DNA of 64,000 bases from Vagococcus vulneris (GCF_003950515.1 NZ_NGJS01000004.1:87587-151586), one strand, 5' to 3'; positions 1-9,432 are shown, numbered from the stretch's first letter. The notes: generated by a model from the letters alone, not told the origin. Numbers and translations are program-made.

Positions 1-532
1 TTGGCGTGAAAATGACCAGGCATCTGGGAAAATGTATGACTTTAAAACAAGTTTCCCTTATGATCGTTTTGATAGTTTTCAGGATAAGATATTTGTCTTA
101 GTAAGAACACATTACCTAGTTAGTGAAACAATTAATTTCAGCGAGTACGATAATGTAATGGATGTCTCAACGGGCATCGATATGAATGAACTGCTCTTAA
201 TTAGTGATTTGCTGATTACTGATTATTCATCATGTATGTTCGATTATAGTTTAACCGATAAGCCGATTATTTATTATGTGCCAGATAAAGATATGTATCA
301 AAATGAGTTACGCGGCTTTTATTTAGATTTTGAAAAATGGATGCCTGGGCCAATGGTGACTCACCCGTCTGTTTTATTGCGAATGCTATTGAAGTTTGTC
401 CATTTTCCAGATAGCGTTAAAACAGTTAATTATGAAGAATTTAAACAATTATTTACAAGTCGCGAGACCGGCCATAATGCACAATTAATAGTAGAAAGAG
501 TCATTGTGGATGAAAAAATGAAAGAGGGATAA
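1..532 (+). CDS. CDP-glycerol glycerophosphotransferase family protein, C-terminal part (cut by window edge)
   Basis: The reading frame is open to the left edge, so only about the last 177 residues are seen. They carry the signature of the TagB/TagF family: a DLLITDYSS motif followed by an aspartate-rich F-D-Y stretch and a D-K-P-I-I-Y-Y strand, the same arrangement found in the N-terminal domain of the next gene. Family members are peripheral membrane enzymes that transfer glycerol phosphate (or ribitol phosphate) from the CDP-activated form to a wall polymer. Its stop codon abuts the GTG start of the next gene, so the two are co-transcribed. The specific acceptor and polymer cannot be read from the sequence. 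The in-frame ATG at 32 is internal, not a start. Confidence 0.85.
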   Translation, partial: WRENDQASGKMYDFKTSFPYDRFDSFQDKIFVLVRTHYLVSETINFSEYDNVMDVSTGIDMNELLLISDLLITDYSSCMFDYSLTDKPIIYYVPDKDMYQNELRGFYLDFEKWMPGPMVTHPSVLLRMLLKFVHFPDSVKTVNYEEFKQLFTSRETGHNAQLIVERVIVDEKMKEG

Positions 533-3500
533 GTGTTGGGAATTAATAAAAATATCAAGCGTTTAGTGCTTCCAGCGCTAAAACCGATAGTATCACCAAG
601 TGGTAAAATTATCGATACGTATACAAAATACTTTAAAGAAACTGAAATCCAGCCAAATACATTTTTATTTGAGAGCCGTGATGGTCAATCAATGACAGAT
701 TCACCGCTAGCCATTTTTGAATACCTGTTAGCAACAGATACAGAGCGTAAAAATACATATGTCTGGAGTATTGTTTCTTCACCAGAACTTGATATAGTGC
801 TAAAAAAGTATCGCTCAGAAACCAATATCATTTTTGTCGAACGTGAGTCAGATGACTATTTGAAATGGCTGTGTCAAGCACAGTACTTAATTAATAATGC
901 GACATTTCAACAATATGTCATCATCAAAGAAGAACAAACGTATATCAACACTTGGCATGGTACACCATTAAAGACAATGGGTTACGATATCCCAGGAAAT
1001 CCGGCAGATGCTAAAAATGTAGTTCGTAATTTTTTTATGTCGACTTTTTTATTAAGTCCAAACGCACACACTACAAACATGTATTTAGACAGTTATCGAT
1101 TACGGGGTGGCTATGAAGGGCATGTCCTAGAAGCAGGATATCCACGTATCGATCAGACGTTTCGAACCAATCATGATGATTTATTGAAAACGTTGTTTGA
1201 ATTTAAAAGAGATATTGATTTAAGCAAAAAGATAATGCTATACACGCCAACATGGAAAGGCGCAAGTGTCAACAGTGCCCGTAATGACTTGGAGCAGATC
1301 TATCAAGAATTAGCATCAATCAGACAAGAGTTTGGCGATACATATAATGTATTGGTGAAAGTCCACCCATTTCTTTACGAACAGGCAGCTGCTTTTAAAA
1401 AGATTGTGCCATATCTGATTCCTGACTGCATTGATACCAACAAGTTATTGGGTATCGTTGATTTATTAATTACCGACTACTCAAGTATCTTTTTTGATTT
1501 TTTAGTAACTGATCGACCGATTCTATTTTATTGCTGGGATGATGACTTGTATACAAGTGACCGCGGCAAATACTTCGAATACGATGAATTACCTGGACCT
1601 GTCGCTTTTACGATTGATGAATTGAAAAAAAATATCGCTGATTTGGATGAAGTAACAGCAGCGAGTCGTTCCAACTATGAGCGATTTAAAAAAATGTTTG
1701 TCCCATATGATGATGGACAAACAACCAAACGCTACGTCGAATATATCCTGTATGGTAAGATGCCCGAAGCTCAACAGATGACTGTTATCAATGGTCATTC
1801 AGGGAAAATTAAATTATTGATTTATCCTGGAGGCATGAGAAACAATGGCATTACGAGCAGTGCGATTAACTTGATTCAAAATATTGATACGCGTAAATAT
1901 GATGTGACTTGTTTCTTGGATCAATCAGGTACAATGGAGCAGCAGACCAATATTGGCCTACTGCCAAAATCCACGCATTTGATTTTCAGATTCGGCAATC
2001 CGAATTTTACGACTAAAGAAGGGTATCAAGACTTGCGGATACAAGCCAGAGGATATAAGAATGATGCATCGTACCCTGATGAGATATACGAGCGCGAGTG
2101 CTTGCGTCTTTTAGGCAATCAACATTTTGATGTAGCTATTGATTTTAGCGGATACAGTTTATACTGGTCTAAATTGATTTTGGCAAGCCAATCAAAAATG
2201 CGAATTTGTTATATGCACAGTGATATGCTGTCTGACATGAACCGCGTTGTCAATGGGCGAAAAATACATAAAGTTAATCTACGTGGCTTGTTTAGTCTGT
2301 ATCATCGTTTTGATTACTTGATGTCCGTTTCAGATATTACACGTCAAACAAATGCTGACAACTTAGCAAAATATGCGGCAGCTGAAAAGTTTGTTTACAC
2401 ACCAAATACTATCAATCCCGATCGTATTTTGGGCAAGTTAAAGCCGACGACTGATAAAGTTATTAATAAAACAGTATTGTTGCCTCGTGAGGGAATCATT
2501 ACCATCGATAGCAGCGTGCCACTTAGAGGATACAATGCCCGTCCAGATTTTTACTATGCCAAAAAGCGAACCATAGATCTAATAGGTCCAAATGTTGCAG
2601 TGCTTGGTGAATTTGAGATGGGTGAGCAGACGTACTACAAAATAAGTCAAAATGGTTGCTATTTAGGCTGGGTTAGACAGGATGTCATCAATATCTTACC
2701 CGATCATATCACAGATACAGAAAAAGTTGCTTATTTTGGTAAATTAGCGACAACAAATCGCAGTCAGTTATTTGATGGGCCAATTAGTTTAGATGAAACA
2801 GTCCCATTGGGTAATGCCCGTTACATGAGAAATCTGTACGTGACCGTGCCAGAAATTATATCAACACAAACTAATTGCTACGTACCGGTTATTGTTGGCA
2901 GGAAAAAGTATGGTTATGTTCCGCTATCAAGCATTCGCTTATCTTATCGTTTTAATCAGACAGCCGATGGTCATGTTAGTTTTGGTAAAAAGATCGGTCG
3001 CAAGCTATTAACAGGACTCGACCATTTGCAGCATCGAGAAATATTTAAACAATTAAAAGAACAGCCGACAAAACGAATTGATTTTAAAGGTTATTATCAA
3101 AATACGTTGGCGACAGATATTCTTTGTTCAAAAGTCCCTAATCCGACGGCAGAAAAAATTTCTATCGGTGTGCGTGAGCTAGTTTATGTTCATTCATTAA
3201 ACACAAATAGTTTTGGTAACTGGTACCTGATTGAAATGGAAGTGGGTAATTTTGTTTGGGTCGAACAAGAACAATTGATGTTGTCAAATTTAGAAGAGAC
3301 AAGAATTTACTCAAATGAAAAAACCTTCTATTATGTAGATATTTTGTTGCCAGAAGTGAATGTTTATGCCTCAGAAAAAGATATTCTAACAAACAACTAT
3401 CAATTAGTAAAAGCCTTGCCACTAGTTAAAGTAGTTCGTGAGTTAGTTACGACTGACGATCAGACGTTTATTCAAGTTGAGTGGCAAGATAAATTGGTTT

Positions 3501-4117
3501 GGCTAAATCAAGAAGATACAGAAAATAGTTTGGCTTATGGCATGTTTAACAACAATAAAGACTATATCCCTTATCCAAATAATGCTGAAACTAATTTTGT
3601 GACAATGGGTCGTTTATCACCAGAAAAAAATCAAGTTCAGCTAGTTGAAGCTTTCGCTGCGTATTACCAAGAAAAACAAAGCGGTTATCTTTATTTGATT
3701 GGATCCGGTCCGGAACAAGAAAAATTGGAAGCGGCTGTAGACAAATACCAATTAAATAATCGTGTTATTTTTGTCGGACAGATGTCAAATCCTTTTGAGT
3801 TTATGCGGCGATGTGATATTTTTGTGTTAACATCTTTATATGAAGGTCAACCGATGGTATTATTAGAGGCAATGACATTAGGTATGTCAATTATTTCGAC
3901 AGATATCCCTGCTTGTCGCCATGTTTTAGAGGACGGACGCTACGGCTGTCTGACGAAAACAAACGATGCTATTGGTGTGAAAGAGGCAATGATTGCAGTT
4001 GCGGATAAACAATACGAGTTTGAAGCCTTTGATCCATATGGCTATAATCAAAAAGCAATAGAGCATTTCTATCGATACATTGATACCGATTCAGAGGAGG
4101 AAGATAAGCATGAGTAA
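533..4117 (+). CDS. Fusion of TagF-type glycerophosphotransferase and GT4 glycosyltransferase with inserted GW/SH3-like repeats
   Basis: This is a 1194-residue protein. Residues about 30-400 are a TagB/TagF-type domain (TWHGTP near 140, DLLITDYSS near 312). Residues about 425-640 are the N-terminal half of a GT4 (GT-B fold) glycosyltransferase, with PGGMRNNG near its start. Its C-terminal half (NFVTMGRLSPEKN, then an E-x7-E motif in YEGQPMVLLEA) appears only at about 1015-1170. Between the halves lie roughly 370 residues that read as about four GW/SH3-like repeats, e.g. YYKIS...GWVRQD, YGYVPLSS, FVWVEQEQ, LVWLNQED. The start is GTG at 533 or TTG at 536, behind AAAGAGGG. The protein probably adds both glycerol phosphate and a sugar to a surface polymer on the cytoplasmic face. 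The domain calls are firm; the substrate is unknown. Confidence 0.85.
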   Translation: MLGINKNIKRLVLPALKPIVSPSGKIIDTYTKYFKETEIQPNTFLFESRDGQSMTDSPLAIFEYLLATDTERKNTYVWSIVSSPELDIVLKKYRSETNIIFVERESDDYLKWLCQAQYLINNATFQQYVIIKEEQTYINTWHGTPLKTMGYDIPGNPADAKNVVRNFFMSTFLLSPNAHTTNMYLDSYRLRGGYEGHVLEAGYPRIDQTFRTNHDDLLKTLFEFKRDIDLSKKIMLYTPTWKGASVNSARNDLEQIYQELASIRQEFGDTYNVLVKVHPFLYEQAAAFKKIVPYLIPDCIDTNKLLGIVDLLITDYSSIFFDFLVTDRPILFYCWDDDLYTSDRGKYFEYDELPGPVAFTIDELKKNIADLDEVTAASRSNYERFKKMFVPYDDGQTTKRYVEYILYGKMPEAQQMTVINGHSGKIKLLIYPGGMRNNGITSSAINLIQNIDTRKYDVTCFLDQSGTMEQQTNIGLLPKSTHLIFRFGNPNFTTKEGYQDLRIQARGYKNDASYPDEIYERECLRLLGNQHFDVAIDFSGYSLYWSKLILASQSKMRICYMHSDMLSDMNRVVNGRKIHKVNLRGLFSLYHRFDYLMSVSDITRQTNADNLAKYAAAEKFVYTPNTINPDRILGKLKPTTDKVINKTVLLPREGIITIDSSVPLRGYNARPDFYYAKKRTIDLIGPNVAVLGEFEMGEQTYYKISQNGCYLGWVRQDVINILPDHITDTEKVAYFGKLATTNRSQLFDGPISLDETVPLGNARYMRNLYVTVPEIISTQTNCYVPVIVGRKKYGYVPLSSIRLSYRFNQTADGHVSFGKKIGRKLLTGLDHLQHREIFKQLKEQPTKRIDFKGYYQNTLATDILCSKVPNPTAEKISIGVRELVYVHSLNTNSFGNWYLIEMEVGNFVWVEQEQLMLSNLEETRIYSNEKTFYYVDILLPEVNVYASEKDILTNNYQLVKALPLVKVVRELVTTDDQTFIQVEWQDKLVWLNQEDTENSLAYGMFNNNKDYIPYPNNAETNFVTMGRLSPEKNQVQLVEAFAAYYQEKQSGYLYLIGSGPEQEKLEAAVDKYQLNNRVIFVGQMSNPFEFMRRCDIFVLTSLYEGQPMVLLEAMTLGMSIISTDIPACRHVLEDGRYGCLTKTNDAIGVKEAMIAVADKQYEFEAFDPYGYNQKAIEHFYRYIDTDSEEEDKHE

Positions 4118-5060
4118 ATATTTAGTAACAGGTGGTGCTGGTTTTATTGGCTCTAACCTGACCAACTATCTCGTTGAGCAAGGACATGAAGTTATCGTAG
4201 TTGATGATTTATCTATGGGAAAAATCAGTAACCTAAATGATTCGGATAAAATAGATTTTATTAAGAGTAGTGTGACAGATGAAACGTTAATGACCAGTTT
4301 AATGGTGAATCATGATTTTGATTATATTTTTCATTTAGCTGCAATAGCTAGCGTAGCTGATTCTGTCGAACGACCAGTCGAAACACATCACGTCAACTTT
4401 GACAGTGTGCTACTATTATTAGAACTAATCAGACAGTATCAACCTAAATTGAAGCGATTGATTTTTTCATCTTCAGCAGCTGTTTATGGTGATGAACCAA
4501 CACTGCCAAAAGCTGAAGAATCGGTGATTCGCCCGCTGACACCATATGCTATTGATAAATTTGCTGCAGAAAAATATGTGTTGGCCTATAACAATCTATA
4601 TAATGTTCCGGCTACAGCCGTACGTTTCTTTAATATTTTTGGACCAAATCAAAATCCAGAGTCACCTTATTCAGGTGTGATTTCTATTCTGTTGGATCGT
4701 TTTGCAAAAGCTAAGGCTGGTGAAGAGGCAGTCTTTACACTGTTTGGTGATGGGGAACAAACAAGAGATTTCGTCTTTATCGAAGATGTGATTCAGGCAC
4801 TATTACTAGTAGCTGAAAAAGAATCTGCACGTGGCGAAGTCTTTAATGTCGGTAACTCTAACCAAACATCATTAAATGATTTATTAGCACTATTGTCTGA
4901 GTTAACACAGACAAATATTACAATCGTTAATGAAGCAGAACGTCAAGGTGACATAAAAGAATCATATGCAAATAATGATAAATTATCGGCACTTGGGTTT
5001 CAAGGAAACTATACGGTGAAGACAGGTCTGAAAAAATATTTAGATTTTATTGAATTTTAG
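4110..5060 (+). CDS. NAD-dependent epimerase/dehydratase (GalE/WbpP-like SDR)
   Basis: This is a 316-residue extended short-chain dehydrogenase. The N-terminal Rossmann motif GGAGFIGSN binds NAD; SSSAAVYGD and the catalytic Y-x3-K (PYAIDKFAAEKY) follow. Such enzymes interconvert UDP-Glc/UDP-Gal or UDP-GlcNAc/UDP-GalNAc, so this one likely supplies a nucleotide sugar for the surrounding wall-polymer genes. The start chosen is ATG 4110, preceded by GAGGAGG; the frame is open further upstream but without a ribosome site. It overlaps the previous gene by 8 bases, which suggests translational coupling. The exact sugar cannot be decided from the motifs alone. Dehydratase activity is less likely because of the WbpP/GalE-type layout. 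Confidence 0.85.
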   Translation: MSKYLVTGGAGFIGSNLTNYLVEQGHEVIVVDDLSMGKISNLNDSDKIDFIKSSVTDETLMTSLMVNHDFDYIFHLAAIASVADSVERPVETHHVNFDSVLLLLELIRQYQPKLKRLIFSSSAAVYGDEPTLPKAEESVIRPLTPYAIDKFAAEKYVLAYNNLYNVPATAVRFFNIFGPNQNPESPYSGVISILLDRFAKAKAGEEAVFTLFGDGEQTRDFVFIEDVIQALLLVAEKESARGEVFNVGNSNQTSLNDLLALLSELTQTNITIVNEAERQGDIKESYANNDKLSALGFQGNYTVKTGLKKYLDFIEF

Positions 5061-5084
5061 CATCGATGTCGTCTAGATACAGAG

Positions 5085-5136
5085 GGTCAGTCCAAACTAA
5101 TTATTAGTTTGATACTGGCCTTCCGTTTGTTTTTTT
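5085..5136 (+). terminator. Rho-independent terminator or attenuator between the epimerase gene and wecB
   Basis: A long hairpin has an outer stem at 5085-5091/5114-5120 (one U-G pair) and a perfect inner 8-bp stem at 5093-5100/5104-5111 with a TTA loop. A T-rich run follows at 5126-5136. It closes the TagF-type operon. wecB starts only about 50 bases later, so read-through could be regulated. Confidence 0.7.
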
Positions 5137-5184
5137 GCTATATAAAAGGGGCGAAAAAAGAATACGTCAAAAAGGAGCGATTAA

Positions 5185-6288
5185 ATGAAGAAGGTAATGA
5201 GTGTTTTTGGGACACGACCAGAAGCTATCAAAATGGCACCATTAATTAAGGAATTAGAGATGCATAAAGAAGCGATAGAGTCAGTTGTGGTTGTCACAGC
5301 ACAACATCGGGAAATGCTGGATCAAGTCTTGGATATCTTTGATATTACGCCTGATTATGATTTAAATATCATGCAGAAAAATCAATCATTATCGCAAATG
5401 ACCAGCCGAGTACTGATGCAGATTGATGACATTTTATTGAAAGAGCAGCCTGATATCGTCTTAGTTCATGGTGATACCACGACATCATTTGTTGCCGGAT
5501 TAGCTGCCTTTTATCATCAGATTAAAATCGGTCATGTCGAAGCTGGGTTAAGAACGTGGGATAAGATGGCACCTTTTCCAGAGGAAATGAATCGTCAAAT
5601 GACGGATGTCTTGTCAGATGTGTACTTCGCACCAACAGAACTGAGCCGACAAAATTTATTGAAACAGAATATTCCGGATGAAAAAATCTACGTAACTGGC
5701 AACACAGTCGTTGATGCGTTACAGCAGACAACCAAAATGGGCTTTACCCACCAAGTAGTGTCAGACTTAAAAGCTGATAGTCGAAAAATTCTACTAACCA
5801 TGCATCGCCGTGAAAATATCGGTGAACCGATGGAACAGGTCTTTAACGCAGTGAAGCGTGTGGTGGAGGCTGATGAAACGATTGAAGTGATTTATCCTGT
5901 TCATCCCAACCCTAAAGTAAAGTCTCTGGCAAAAGAAGTGCTAGGTAGTCATCCGCAGATTCATTTGATTGAGCCGCTTGATGTTGTTGGGTTTCATAAC
6001 TGTATGTCGCAAGTCGATCTCATTTTGAGTGATTCCGGTGGTGTACAAGAAGAGGCTCCGTCACTAAAAAAACCAGTATTGGTTCTGCGAGATAGTACCG
6101 AACGACCGGAAGGTATCGAGACAGGTATTCTGAAAGTGGTAGGCACAGAAGAAGAAAAAGTCTATAAAGAAATTACTCATATATTAAATAACTCAGAAGT
6201 ATATAATAAGGTAACAAATCAACCGAATCCGTATGGTGACGGACATGCCAGTCAAAAAATCGTAGAGATATTATATAATATAATTTAA
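5185..6288 (+). CDS. wecB: UDP-N-acetylglucosamine 2-epimerase (non-hydrolysing)
   Basis: The protein has 367 residues, the usual length of WecB/MnaA. It converts UDP-GlcNAc to UDP-ManNAc in the cytoplasm, the precursor of ManNAc-containing linkage units of teichoic acids and of some capsules. Visible family motifs are GTRPEAIKMAPL at the N-terminus, VHGDTTTSF, HVEAGLRT, HRREN and SDSGGVQEEAPSL; the last motif sits in the UDP-binding region. A strong ribosome site (AAAGGAG) precedes ATG 5185. It sits alone between a terminator-like hairpin and the export/regulation genes, consistent with a shared supplier of UDP-ManNAc. The symbol mnaA is equally used for this gene in Gram-positives. Confidence 0.95.
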   Translation: MKKVMSVFGTRPEAIKMAPLIKELEMHKEAIESVVVVTAQHREMLDQVLDIFDITPDYDLNIMQKNQSLSQMTSRVLMQIDDILLKEQPDIVLVHGDTTTSFVAGLAAFYHQIKIGHVEAGLRTWDKMAPFPEEMNRQMTDVLSDVYFAPTELSRQNLLKQNIPDEKIYVTGNTVVDALQQTTKMGFTHQVVSDLKADSRKILLTMHRRENIGEPMEQVFNAVKRVVEADETIEVIYPVHPNPKVKSLAKEVLGSHPQIHLIEPLDVVGFHNCMSQVDLILSDSGGVQEEAPSLKKPVLVLRDSTERPEGIETGILKVVGTEEEKVYKEITHILNNSEVYNKVTNQPNPYGDGHASQKIVEILYNII

Positions 6289-6371
6289 TTATTGAAATAG
6301 CATGTGTAAAATACTGAAAAGTGTTATATTAATTATATTGCAATTCTGTCAAATAAGGTTTGGAGGAAATT

Positions 6372-7301
6372 ATGGAAGAAACAATCAGCTTACAGGAGAT
6401 CGTCTCGCTGTTAAGAAGAAAGTTATTAATCATATTAATCGGGGTCTTTGTCGGGTTAGGACTATCTGCGGCCATCACATATTTTGTAATTACACCTAAA
6501 TACAGCTCAACCACACAGTTAATCGCAACCAACAAAACCAACGAACAAAACAATGTTAATCAAGACGCGATTAACGCCAATCTATTAATGATTAATACGT
6601 ATAAAGATTTTATTAAGGGCGATGTGGTGACAGAATCAGCTCGTAAAATCTTAGAAAAAGAATCAAATTATACTGGAACATCCAATCAATTAAAAGAGAT
6701 GATTTCAGTTGAGCAAACACAAAATTCACAAATGTTTTCAATTAAAGTGACCTCACCTGATCCGGTGGAAGCAGCAAATATCGCAAACGTGGTTGCTAGC
6801 GTCTTTCAAAAAGAAGCTAAAAAATACACCAATGCGGATAAAGTGTCTGTTATTTCTAAAGCGGAAGTCAATAATAAACCAGTATCACCAAATGCCGTTA
6901 TCAACTTGGCTATCGGTGTTGTGTTAGGTTTAATTGTTGGTGTCGGAGTGGCACTTATTACCGAGATGTTTAACCGAAACGTTAAATCACAAGATTTTGT
7001 GACGGATGTAATGGGGATTCCAGTATTAGCAAATATCCCGTTATTTGATAAGAAAAAAATGGGTCAGTACACAAAATTGCAAAGTCGTATTATGAATGAG
7101 GGAACTGTCACTTTTGAGTCAGAGTACTATGCTGTGGATATGGATGATGAAGTTGACGGCTTGGATCTAGACTTTCCTTCAGATCAAGATACAATCAATT
7201 TAGAAAAAATCAATTTAGATAGAATCACACGGTCAATTGATGAGCTGCAAGACGAGGAATATAATCAAAACGATCGACGCAGTCAACGTCACCGTGTGTA
7301 G
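6372..7301 (+). CDS. Polysaccharide co-polymerase / chain-length determinant (CpsC/CapA/Wzd-like)
   Basis: This 309-residue inner-membrane protein of the Wzz superfamily has one membrane segment at about residues 18-40 and another at about 176-198, enclosing an extracellular loop. The cytoplasmic part after the second segment normally contacts and activates the partner tyrosine kinase encoded next. Typical CpsC proteins have about 230-260 residues. Here an extra Asp/Glu-rich tail runs from about residue 230 to the end. The start is ATG 6372, with GGAGGA 5 bases upstream; a TTG 12 bases earlier has no ribosome site. Together with the next two genes it forms the phosphoregulatory module that controls export and polymer length. 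Confidence 0.88.
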   Translation: MEETISLQEIVSLLRRKLLIILIGVFVGLGLSAAITYFVITPKYSSTTQLIATNKTNEQNNVNQDAINANLLMINTYKDFIKGDVVTESARKILEKESNYTGTSNQLKEMISVEQTQNSQMFSIKVTSPDPVEAANIANVVASVFQKEAKKYTNADKVSVISKAEVNNKPVSPNAVINLAIGVVLGLIVGVGVALITEMFNRNVKSQDFVTDVMGIPVLANIPLFDKKKMGQYTKLQSRIMNEGTVTFESEYYAVDMDDEVDGLDLDFPSDQDTINLEKINLDRITRSIDELQDEEYNQNDRRSQRHRV

Positions 7302-7315
7302 TTAGGGAGGAAAAA

Positions 7316-8014
7316 ATGGGGAAAAAAGAAAAGAATAATTTGACTCGTCCAAAAGGATCAGCGCTATTTACAATTGCTGATCCTAAATCGCCGACGTCAG
7401 AACAATATAAAACCTTAAGAACCAATATCAAGTTTGCCCAAGTCGACCAGCCGATTAAAACACTGGTTGTGACATCACCAGGAGCTTCGGAGGGGAAATC
7501 AACAACAGCCTCTAATCTAGCGATTACTTTTGCCCAAGTCGGCATGAACACACTATTGATTGATGCTGATATGCGCCGTCCAACGTGTCATATGACATTT
7601 GGTTTGGATAATGGCGTTGGTTTATCTAATCTTTTGACTGTTCGTAGTATGTCACTAAATGATGTCACGCAGGCATCAGGTGTTGAGAATCTATCCGTCA
7701 TAACCAGCGGACCTAAATCACCAAATCCATCGGAGTTATTGGCTTCTGTCAGAATGCGTAAAGTGATTAAATTAGTCAGTGAATTTTATGATTTTGTGAT
7801 ATTTGATATGCCGCCTGTTGTTCAGGTAACTGATGCACAATTAATTGCATCACAAGTTGACGGCGTTATTTTGTCAGTCCGTGAGGGAGTTACTAATAAA
7901 GTTATGGCACAAAAAGCAGTTTCCTTATTAGATCAGGTACAGGCCAACATCTTAGGTGCAGTGTATACTGGAGTCGAGGATACTCAAGGTTACTACGCTT
8001 ACTCATATAGTTAG
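7316..8014 (+). CDS. Capsular polysaccharide tyrosine kinase (CpsD/CapB/Wze-like)
   Basis: This is a 232-residue BY-kinase. It has an atypical Walker A (SPGASEGKST), a Walker A' (LLIDADMRRP) and a Walker B-like FVIFDMPP. A short C-terminal tyrosine cluster (the last ~10 residues contain four Tyr) is the autophosphorylation site in this family. The kinase works with the CpsC-like membrane protein just upstream, and is dephosphorylated by the PHP phosphatase encoded next. It lies 14 bases after the upstream gene, with GGGAGG as ribosome site. It is likely the cytoplasmic switch controlling surface polysaccharide assembly. Confidence 0.93.
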   Translation: MGKKEKNNLTRPKGSALFTIADPKSPTSEQYKTLRTNIKFAQVDQPIKTLVVTSPGASEGKSTTASNLAITFAQVGMNTLLIDADMRRPTCHMTFGLDNGVGLSNLLTVRSMSLNDVTQASGVENLSVITSGPKSPNPSELLASVRMRKVIKLVSEFYDFVIFDMPPVVQVTDAQLIASQVDGVILSVREGVTNKVMAQKAVSLLDQVQANILGAVYTGVEDTQGYYAYSYS

Positions 8015-8029
8015 AAAGGAATGTACAAG

Positions 8030-8797
8030 ATGTCAATTGATATTCATTGCCACATATTACCGGGAATAGATGATGGAGCGAAAACGATTGAAGATTCGAA
8101 GACTATGGCGCGTGCTGCCGTGGCTGAAGGAATCACTCATATTCTTTGTACACCCCATCATAACAATGGCGTTTTTGATAATGATAAGTACGATGTCATT
8201 GATTATGTGAAGACACTGCAAGAAGCACTTGATGAGGATGGCATCCCGCTTATCCTTATGGAAGGTCAGGAAGTTCGCCTTTCTGGTGATATAATGGAAC
8301 GTATCAAAAACGATACGATTCTCTTTGCTGATTTAAGTGATCGTTATATCTTGATCGAATTTCCGGCCGCAATTATCCCGACATATGCCGAACCTATTTT
8401 GTTTGAGATGTGTACTCAAGGTATGACACCGATTATTGTTCATCCAGAGCGGAACTCTGCGATTATCAAGAATCCTAATGCCTTGCTGCCGTTTATCGAG
8501 ATGGGCTGTATCTCGCAAGTGACCAATGCCAGTTACGTCGGCACCTTTGGTAAAAATATCGAGAAAACAGCTGAAATACTAATCAACTGTAATATGGCGC
8601 ATGTCTTAGCATCTGATGCTCATAATACCGGTCGCCGTGGCTTTTATACCAAAGAAGCCGAAGCAAAATTGTTAAAACAGTTTGGTGAAGAGAAAGTAAT
8701 GTTCTTCGAACAAACTGCAAAAGATATCATCAACGGTGATTATACACAGACTTTGCCGGAAAAAGAGTATCACAAGAAATTTTTAGGGTTGTTTTAG
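8030..8797 (+). CDS. Manganese-dependent tyrosine-protein phosphatase (CpsB/CapC/Wzh-like, PHP family)
   Basis: The protein has 255 residues with the PHP-domain metal ligands: DIHCHILPGIDDG at the N-terminus, HHN, VHPERN, and a C-terminal SDAHN. It dephosphorylates the C-terminal tyrosine cluster of the CpsD-like kinase encoded just upstream. I chose ATG 8030 because the AAAGGA site at 8015-8020 directly touches the earlier in-frame ATG 8021, while 8030 has 9-base spacing and gives the family N-terminus M-S-I-D-I-H-C-H. The gene completes a C-D-B order for the phosphoregulatory set. Confidence 0.92.
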   Translation: MSIDIHCHILPGIDDGAKTIEDSKTMARAAVAEGITHILCTPHHNNGVFDNDKYDVIDYVKTLQEALDEDGIPLILMEGQEVRLSGDIMERIKNDTILFADLSDRYILIEFPAAIIPTYAEPILFEMCTQGMTPIIVHPERNSAIIKNPNALLPFIEMGCISQVTNASYVGTFGKNIEKTAEILINCNMAHVLASDAHNTGRRGFYTKEAEAKLLKQFGEEKVMFFEQTAKDIINGDYTQTLPEKEYHKKFLGLF

Positions 8798-8826
8798 AAG
8801 AAAATTGTTGGTTGGAGTGAAAAAGT

Positions 8827-9432
8827 ATGGAAAGTGAAGCGATTATGGAAAAAAGCGGATATCTCATAGCGAAAAGAATATGTGATTTTTTTATTGGAAT
8901 TATAGGATTTATTCTCTCTTTGCCGATAATCTTAATTTTTTGTGTGATTATCCGATTAGAAAGTAAAGGCAGTCCACTGTATCTGCAAAAAAGGGTTGGC
9001 AAAAACGGCCGAGAGTTTACATTAGCTAAGTTGCGTTCAATGAGAATGGATGCTGAAAAAGATGGGCCTAAATGGGCAGATAAAGAAGATAATCGTGTAA
9101 CAAAAGTTGGCAGTTTCATTAGGAAGACTAGAATTGATGAGTTACCTCAATTTTTTAATTTAATTACTGGAGATATGAGCTTGATTGGACCTAGACCAGA
9201 AAGACAAGTTTTTATAGATGAGTTCTTAGAGTATATTCCTGATTTTAATGATCGTTTAAAAGTTAAACCTGGAATAACCGGGTATGCTCAAGTAAACGGA
9301 GGATACGAGATAACGCCTAAAGAAAAATTGAAACTAGATAAAATCTATATAGAAAATCTATGTTTCAAAATGGATCTAAAGGTTTTTTTTGATACAATTC
9401 GAGTGGTTATTACTGGAAATGGTGCCAGATAA
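8827..9432 (+). CDS. Undecaprenyl-phosphate sugar-1-phosphate transferase (priming glycosyltransferase)
   Basis: This is a 201-residue short-form member of the bacterial sugar transferase family (WcaJ/EpsL type). One N-terminal hydrophobic segment (about residues 18-42) is followed by KRVGKNGREFTLAKLRSMR, an R-x-DELPQ core and GDMSLIGPRPER. It starts repeat-unit synthesis by placing a sugar-1-phosphate on undecaprenyl phosphate. The start is ATG 8827 behind GGAGTG; ATG 8848 is a weaker alternative. Base composition shifts to A+T-rich from about here to 17.3 kb. This enzyme is the first gene of the variable polymer-specific block. Confidence 0.92.
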   Translation: MESEAIMEKSGYLIAKRICDFFIGIIGFILSLPIILIFCVIIRLESKGSPLYLQKRVGKNGREFTLAKLRSMRMDAEKDGPKWADKEDNRVTKVGSFIRKTRIDELPQFFNLITGDMSLIGPRPERQVFIDEFLEYIPDFNDRLKVKPGITGYAQVNGGYEITPKEKLKLDKIYIENLCFKMDLKVFFDTIRVVITGNGAR

